This document shows, one piece after another, positions 58,503 through 64,000 of a stretch of 64,000 nt of DNA (its first letter is position 1; every line of letters begins with the position of its first letter). Location of the stretch: assembly GCA_030068145.1 (NCBI GenBank), contig JAPJBO010000097.1:337665-401664 (forward strand). The letters are read 5' to 3'. Under the pieces are notes generated by a model, which saw nothing but the letters and a program-made list of their open reading frames with translations, was not told where the DNA came from and made no database searches. This DNA comes from Diplonema papillatum (Eukaryota > Euglenozoa > Diplonemea > Diplonemida > Diplonemidae). Both the position numbers and the translations under genes were made by a program.

Positions 58503-60337
58503 TCTTCTAACAAGCTGAAAATGGCGTTGAGATTGGAGTTGCCTTTTGACTCGTGGTGGTCGTCTACTTTGCCGGCATAACGTTGTTGTTGACCAGGTTG
58601 GTCGACAGCTTTGCTACGGGTTTTCCGTGAGGAGTGAGCGCTCTTGCGAGAGTTGCGATGCTCACTCGAGTCGCTCGACTCAGACGAGTCGCTACTGCTG
58701 CTTTCCGAGCGTCTGTGCTTCTTCTTTCTCGACGACTTTGCTACCGACTCCCTTTTCAACATCGTCTTCGCTAATTCAAAAGCCAGTTTCATCATGGCAA
58801 CTTGGTCCGCGACACTTTGCTGGCCCGTGGCCATCGGGTACCCACCTTGGAAATTCGCCATGTTTGGCAGATTCGACATATTTTGCAAATTCGCCATGTT
58901 CTGCATGTGCGGCATATTCGACATGTTCTGCATATTCGACATGTTCTGCATATTCGACATATTTTGCAAATTCGCCATGTTCTGCATGTGCGGCATATTC
59001 GACATGTTCTGCATATTCGACATATTCTGCATATTCGACATGCTCTGCATATTCGACATGCTCTGCATACTCGACATGTTCGGCATATTTGCCATGTGCG
59101 GCATATTTGCCATGTTCGGCATGAGCGGCATATTCGGCATACTCGGCATACTCGACATGTTCGGGAGCATTACGGATGGCATGCTTCCGTACACGGGTGG
59201 GCTGTGTCCATACATGTTGCCAGTCATTGTCTGCATCGGCATGCCGCTCATGCCAGGGAGCCCCGACGGCATTTGCACGTGTGCCGGGTCCACACCTGGG
59301 TGACGCATCATACCCGGCGGTTGGTACGCAGAAGCCGGTCTGGCAGGGTTGAAGTCGGCGGCGGGTTTGTCTGATTTTATTGTCTGGTCGAGGAAGGCAG
59401 CCCCGGTACGGAAGTCGACCGCGGGGTCCTTGGGGGCGAGGCGGCTGGAGGGGGTGATGTACGGGTGACCGACGATGCGCCCCGTGGCGGGCGTCTCGGC
59501 GCCCGCATTCGCGAACGAGGTCTGGCTGCAAAACGCCGAGTTTGGAAGCGAGAGGTTGATGGGCTGCTGGCACCTCGGCGCCCGTTCGCCGCGAGGCCGC
59601 ATGCCGACGCCCACACACTCCGCCGATTCCGAAGACGCCACGCTTTCTTCGACGCTTGATGGGTAGGGGAGTGCCTCGGCGCCCGGTTTAGAGTTCTTGC
59701 TGAACAGATACGGCTTTTCGGACGGCTGGATCGAGTGCAGAAACGCCGGGGTTGCACCTTCGTAGGGTATCCACCGATACGCGTCCAGAAGCGGCAGCGC
59801 AACACACGTTTGGACCTGCTCCGCCGAGTCAAGCTCTACGAAGACGGTTGGAATCTTGCTCGTCGAGCGGTCGTCCACCTCGCATTTGCACTGCGAGAAA
59901 TCCAAGTTCCTTTTGCCCGCTTCGGCGATGAAAATGCTGCGGATTTCCTGCAGCTGCCTGCCGTCGATGCGCGGGTTCTCGCTCGTCACGCTCAGGCACA
60001 TGATTTGGATCATCAGAACCTTGCTCTTGCTGCGCTTCGACACCTTCTTCGGGTCGACCTTCCACCGAAGCTCGTGTTTGGTGCATTCCGGGAGCCATTT
60101 GCGGACGTTCCCGATGTACGCGCTGCAAACTCTCACGATCACATTGCCTTGCGACTCGCCGCCAAGATGCCGTTCGACGAACAGGGCATGCAACTCTTGG
60201 AGTTGTGCAACTATCCACTTGGTCGTGCGGCTGTGCGGCATGTTCGTGACTTTAAGGGCCAGGTTCGCGTCGTCCCTGCTGCAGGTCTCAGCGTGCGGCG
60301 TGGCGTCGTGCGGAGGGCGCCAAACGGGCTGCGACAT
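58475..60337 (-). CDS. Met/Asn-repeat protein with RS-like tail, full-length copy
   Basis: This 620-residue protein is identical in layout to 16641-18284, with two differences. It has 37 more residues in the NMxxM repeat (an additional block of MSNMQNMSNMPHMQNMANLQ type), and it reads through the position where the other copy stops, adding 36 residues ending EDGDTTGPGW. This is likely the ancestral length. The N-terminal about 215 residues look globular and conserved; the tail is basic/Ser-rich. Methionine-rich repeats can drive condensation or weak self-association, but nothing here proves function. The gene overlaps an R-family repeat at its 3' end and has another 72 bases upstream of its start. 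Confidence 0.7.
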   Translation of the reverse strand: MSQPVWRPPHDATPHAETCSRDDANLALKVTNMPHSRTTKWIVAQLQELHALFVERHLGGESQGNVIVRVCSAYIGNVRKWLPECTKHELRWKVDPKKVSKRSKSKVLMIQIMCLSVTSENPRIDGRQLQEIRSIFIAEAGKRNLDFSQCKCEVDDRSTSKIPTVFVELDSAEQVQTCVALPLLDAYRWIPYEGATPAFLHSIQPSEKPYLFSKNSKPGAEALPYPSSVEESVASSESAECVGVGMRPRGERAPRCQQPINLSLPNSAFCSQTSFANAGAETPATGRIVGHPYITPSSRLAPKDPAVDFRTGAAFLDQTIKSDKPAADFNPARPASAYQPPGMMRHPGVDPAHVQMPSGLPGMSGMPMQTMTGNMYGHSPPVYGSMPSVMLPNMSSMPSMPNMPLMPNMANMPHMANMPNMSSMQSMSNMQSMSNMQNMSNMQNMSNMPHMQNMANLQNMSNMQNMSNMQNMSNMPHMQNMANLQNMSNLPNMANFQGGYPMATGQQSVADQVAMMKLAFELAKTMLKRESVAKSSRKKKHRRSESSSSDSSESSDSSEHRNSRKSAHSSRKTRSKAVDQPGQQQRYAGKVDDHHESKGNSNLNAIFSLLEDGDTTGPGW

Positions 60338-60408
60338 GCTGCCAGTAAGCCCGGTGGATTGCGACGAAGCTGCGAAAGTTACATTTCTCGAGTGCAGCGG
60401 GGGAAGAA

Positions 60409-60543
60409 CGGGCTTGGAATGGCTATGTGCTCAACACCGCACTGGTCCCGTCTGCGCCGTGTTTCGGTCCTTTAAGCCACGGCGGACCATCATCAGCGCG
60501 GAACCTGAGTGCCAGCAGACAGGACAGCGGTGTGAGTCTCGTT
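60409..60543. repeat. R-family repeat 5' of the full-length Met/Asn-repeat gene
   Basis: Counterpart of 18356-18490. Confidence 0.6.
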
Positions 60544-60660
60544 GGAGTGGGGCGTTTTGGAAGCTCGAAATCACCCATCAGCCTGTCTTGCTTCGATGCA
60601 GTCCTGCCATGTACAATCGGCACGTTTCTTACTTCTCATTGCTCGCAGAGGAAAGCATAC

Positions 60661-60780
60661 CAGAGTTCTCTTCAGTCTCTTGCTGAACCCGGACAGTCTC
60701 TTGCTCAACCTGGAGCAATCTTTTCACTACATCTCCCGAAGGAAACTTTGCTTTCGCGAGTTGCAAAGCCGAATAACGAC
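60661..60780 (-). CDS. Ankyrin-repeat exon d, copy 2
   Basis: Counterpart of 18608-18727, with the same splice borders (CACCACAG acceptor, GTATGCTTTCC donor) and phase. ETARV in copy 1 is ETVRV here. Confidence 0.6.
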
Positions 60781-62005
60781 CTGTGGTGGCATTGGTGGAG
60801 GCAATCACTAAATTGCGAGTCCCACGACACGAGCACAAGTGTGTCATTGCCATTGGGTGAAACGCTTGCCTAGAATCATGAAATCGAGAAAGTAGTTTAA
60901 TTTTCCAGTGTGCCACGAGTGGCCGTCACGTGACTTTTCCGTACGCGAGTTACGCACGAACGCAAGGAGGGTAGGGTCGACGGGGGTGGGTAGTATGCCA
61001 AAAGCAAAAAAGGATGTGCGAAGGATAGAGGCCACCGAAGCTGTCGCTGATGCCATGAAGCCCGCTACGCATGCCAAGTACCAACAAAGGTACGAAGGCA
61101 GTCAAATGTTTCCTTCGGGGCCCCACAAATGCAAACTCAGGACATGAAGGTTCATTTGCCTGCTAGCGATGCGGATTCCGAGGCCCCGGGCTCTGACTCC
61201 GACTAAGTTCGCTGCTCTCTGAGCACATATCACACCTTGCTTCGCTTCGTTGCCACGCCCATCATTTTCAATGCCTGCCCTACTGGCACACATTTTCGTT
61301 ATTTGCTTTCGATCCGTCTATGTCTACTTTACAACCTGCTTTCACCCTTGCTTTCTCCCTTGTTTGCATGGAAATCACAAATGGCTACTGTGCGAGAAAA
61401 GTAGCTACTGTGCGAGAAAAGTAGGGTTCTGAGCGAGAAAAGTAGGCTACTGTGCGAGAAAAGTAGCCCTCCAGTGCGCAACGAGCGTGCGGAAAAGTCG
61501 CGTGGCAGGTGGAAAAGTCCTTTACTGCCTGTCACCTGACTTTTCTGCATCCTTGAGAGCTACTTTTCTTACACGCATAACTACTTTTCTTGCACGCATA
61601 GCAGTTTTGGTTTCCAGGTGCATTTGTGGGCAATACAGGTGCATTCGTGGGCAATCCGGTGTCTTCGTGGGCAATTCAGGTGCATTCCTGTGGAAGTCAC
61701 AGTGCCAAAGAACAGCAAGGGACAAGGTTGACGCGCATGATCTGACAGCGAACGGAAGAATGATTCGAATGGCAGGACCAGCTCATTCGTTGCAGGATGC
61801 GGAGCAGGAGTCGGAGACCGCCAGTGCCATGGAAACTTGGGAAGCTGACGTGCAGCGTACATTGTGTGAGCCGACTGTGCTGTTGTACACGACCCCCGTA
61901 GCTGGTGTGTGGTACGCCATCTTCTTGGCCTTCGGCGTCCCCACACCCTGTGCGTAGCTCTCTCGGACGCAGAAAAGTCAGGTGATGCGGCAGTAAAGTA
62001 AAGCA

Positions 62006-62118
62006 ATCTTCTTACCTCGAGACGTCGGTTTTCCAGCTTGCCACTCGAGCCCTGCGGGCTCGAGTGGCAATCTGGAAAACCCGAGTGCAAGAAAACAACG
62101 TTCTCGAGGTAAGAAGAT
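62006..62118. repeat. Foldback element, copy 2
   Basis: Counterpart of 19952-20064. Confidence 0.7.
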
Positions 62119-62506
62119 AGCTTAACTGCCAGGGGCAACTTACTTTTCTGCACCACGAGTGAGCTACACGGCCAGCCACAGCCCGCCAACGCTGTGTCGA
62201 CAACATCGTAGTAGGTGCAGGTTTGACTCCTAGCTTTTGCAAATCTGCTTGCCAGGTTGATGTACAGATATGCTTTCCAATTTCAAGTAGCAACCTCGTG
62301 GACTTGGCCTGTTTTCTCTTCCGATTGTCAAACTTATCACTCATTCTTCGCATTTGGTCCATGTTTGCGGGCCCGGCAGGTCTGCAGGCGGGGAGCATGG
62401 TGTGGCAAAAAATGCTCTCGTTGAGGTAGATTCTTCGCGGATTGCCCACTTTTTCCCCCTTAAGATGTCAGTATGACAGGCTATTTACCACTGGAAACCA
62501 GTTTTG

Positions 62507-62575
62507 CTTGGAGTGTAAGAAAAGTAGCTTGGAGTGTAAGAAAAGTAAGCTTGGAGTGTAGAAAAGTTCACGGTG
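62507..62575 (+). repeat. 21-bp tandem repeat, one unit shorter than copy 1
   Basis: CTTGGAGTGTAAGAAAAGTAG units; see 20453-20545. Confidence 0.65.
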
Positions 62576-62700
62576 ATGCAGAAAAGTAAATTGCCCGGCA
62601 GTAAATAGCTACTCCTGAGATGAGTCGCTGGCACACACAGCTTCGTCCGTGTTGTCTCTTCGACATTTATTTACCCTTTTCTTATCAAAGTAAAGTATAC

Positions 62701-62802
62701 CTTGGTACCATGGTTCGTCAAGCTTGGCACCGGCTCGAATCATCATCTCCGCAAGTTCCGGGTTGCACCATGTAATCGCGCCGGTGAGTGGCGTGTTACC
62801 AT
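62701..62802 (-). CDS. Ankyrin-repeat exon c, copy 2
   Basis: Counterpart of 20668-20769, with the same 34-residue repeat (DGNTPLTGAITWCNPELAEM...), phase-1 borders and GTATAC donor. Confidence 0.65.
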
Positions 62803-63503
62803 CTGCGTCGTTAAAAATACGGGTTTTGACGACGCAAACGCAATTGTGCATTCGGTAGAAATTGATGTTGGAACACGCAAGACCTCCTTCCGAATGCTAC
62901 AACATCGCAAGCGCTATGGGAGAGGGGTGATCCCGTGCACATCACAGGACCGACAAGCGTGTCTCCCCAAAATCCCAAACCCTCTGACCTGTTTTTTTTC
63001 CTCTGGCGCTGGACAGCCCAATTGTTTCGCTTCGTGTGCTTTCTCTGAAAATGTTAAAACATGCGAAAAATACTCGAGGGGCTGCCTTATGCTTACTTCG
63101 AAGGAGGCTAGAGGGGGAAACAATACAACTACAAAGTGGTCCCTTTTAGAGTTATAGTCCGCTTCAGAATCCGGGATTATAGAGTCTCCGGGTGACCTTC
63201 GTCGAATGGCTTATATTTTAAAGCTAATACGTTCTGGGTGGGTTTGGGGGGGCATTGCATGGCTTCTTTCGTGTACACTTTACTTGCTTGCTTTGGCAAG
63301 TCAGGTTCGAAACAATTTGTGAACGACATTTTTTTGTTGAACGCTTAAACCCAGATGTACCTGTGTTTTGTGTGGGCTACAGCATATTTGCCTCCTTTGA
63401 TGTTGGAATATTGTTGCGATGGTGGGGAGATTTGATCTTTCGCAACTGGCAGCCTTCTCAAGTATTTCCTACAATAGCAGGTGCTTTTACGGTGCGTACA
63501 CAA

Positions 63504-64000
63504 GTACGTGCGCTCGGCTAAGGCCGGCGCGTGCCGAGACTGGAGGCAGCAGTTAAAGTTCGGGGAACAGTAAAGTTCGGGCGAAGCTAACTTCGGGCAA
63601 TGCTAAGTTCTGGTGAAGCTTCGAGTGATGCTAAGTTCTGGTGAAGCTCAGTTCGGACGACGCTAAGTTCGGGCGAAGCTAAGTTCTGGTGCTAAGCGCT
63701 GGTACTAAAACAAAAGTTCGGGCACGAAGCGAAGTTCGGCCAGGGTGGTAAAGTCCGGGTGAAGCTAAGGTCGGTGTTCGTACCCGGGGGGTGTGAGGTC
63801 GGTGTTCGTACCCGGGGGGTCCGAGGGGTGCCCCCCCCCCGCCGCCCCCCTGGGCAGCCTTTTCCCGCCCGCCTCCCGCCCGCCGGCCCCGGGAGGGGGC
63901 CGGCGGGGTGACCCGGATACCGCGAGATACTGAGAAACTCCGCAAAAAACGCAAATTTCGGGCACATTACACCCCAAAACGCAAAAAACCTCGAAAACAA
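63504..64000. mobile_element. Minisatellite-bearing repeat element, copy 3 (incomplete)
   Basis: Counterpart of 21471-21967, cut by the window end. It carries the short 17-bp array and the two GGTCGGTGTTCGTACCC units. Confidence 0.5.

Larger units (their letters stand above)
57368..64000. repeat. Segmental duplication block B, copy 2
   Basis: Near-identical to 15426-21967 and running off the window end. It starts at TGCGTAACCAAG, the exact continuation of the sequence that ends at 28461. Confidence 0.9.

Noticed and set aside
58644..59303. Plus-strand frame rich in Cys/Phe/Ile repeats, and a His-rich frame beside it
   Set aside because: They are antisense readings of the Met/Asn repeat; periodic codons produce periodic shadows.

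Overview
This window is eukaryotic, repeat-dense accessory DNA rather than a conventional gene cluster. The evidence is three reverse-transcriptase elements of different architecture, a CACTA-like (CMC) DNA transposon with long inverted termini, a broken piggyBac copy, tRNA-like Pol III/SINE sequences, minisatellites, and a minus-strand ankyrin-repeat gene split into one-repeat exons with GT-AG introns. The sequence does not name the species. A TE-rich protist, alga or early-branching eukaryote would fit, but that is a guess.

Layout. 1-2.4 kb: MITE-like and tRNA-like repeats. 2.1-11.3 kb: retroelement A (LINE, minus strand) with a frameshifted ORF1 carrying a ubiquitin-like domain and an intact-looking ORF2 (APE endonuclease, RT, RNase H, CCHC). 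11.6-12.6 kb: a 17-bp minisatellite element. 13.2-22 kb: copy 1 of a long segmental duplication (blocks A and B) that lies within the ankyrin locus and also carries a Met/Asn-repeat protein gene. 22-24.4 kb: more ankyrin exons and an R-middle-R repeat. 24.8-26 kb: a giant inverted 31-bp satellite. 26.25-28.46 kb and 57.37-64 kb: blocks A and B of copy 2, separated exactly at the A/B junction by 28,906 bp.

That 28.9-kb interval holds retroelement B (LINE with an N-terminal OTU protease, ORF1 with triplicated coiled coil, broken RNase H), SINE-like sequences, an RT protein with a ubiquitin-specific protease (USP) domain on each side of the RT, a piggyBac relic, tandem R repeats, a 4.2-kb CMC transposon with TA target duplication, and a LINE relic with three Cys/His modules.

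The main observation is convergence on ubiquitin. Three unrelated-looking retroelements in one window each encode a ubiquitin-system domain: a ubiquitin-like domain ending in Gly-Gly, an OTU protease, and two USP proteases. Catalytic motifs are visible in both protease types. A role in polyprotein processing or in protecting element proteins from host ubiquitin-dependent turnover is inference.

The second theme is the near-identical duplication of an ankyrin locus whose exons are symmetric phase-1 units of 99-120 bp. Comparing the copies exposes a nonsense mutation, a 37-residue repeat expansion and the precise 28.9-kb presence/absence difference.
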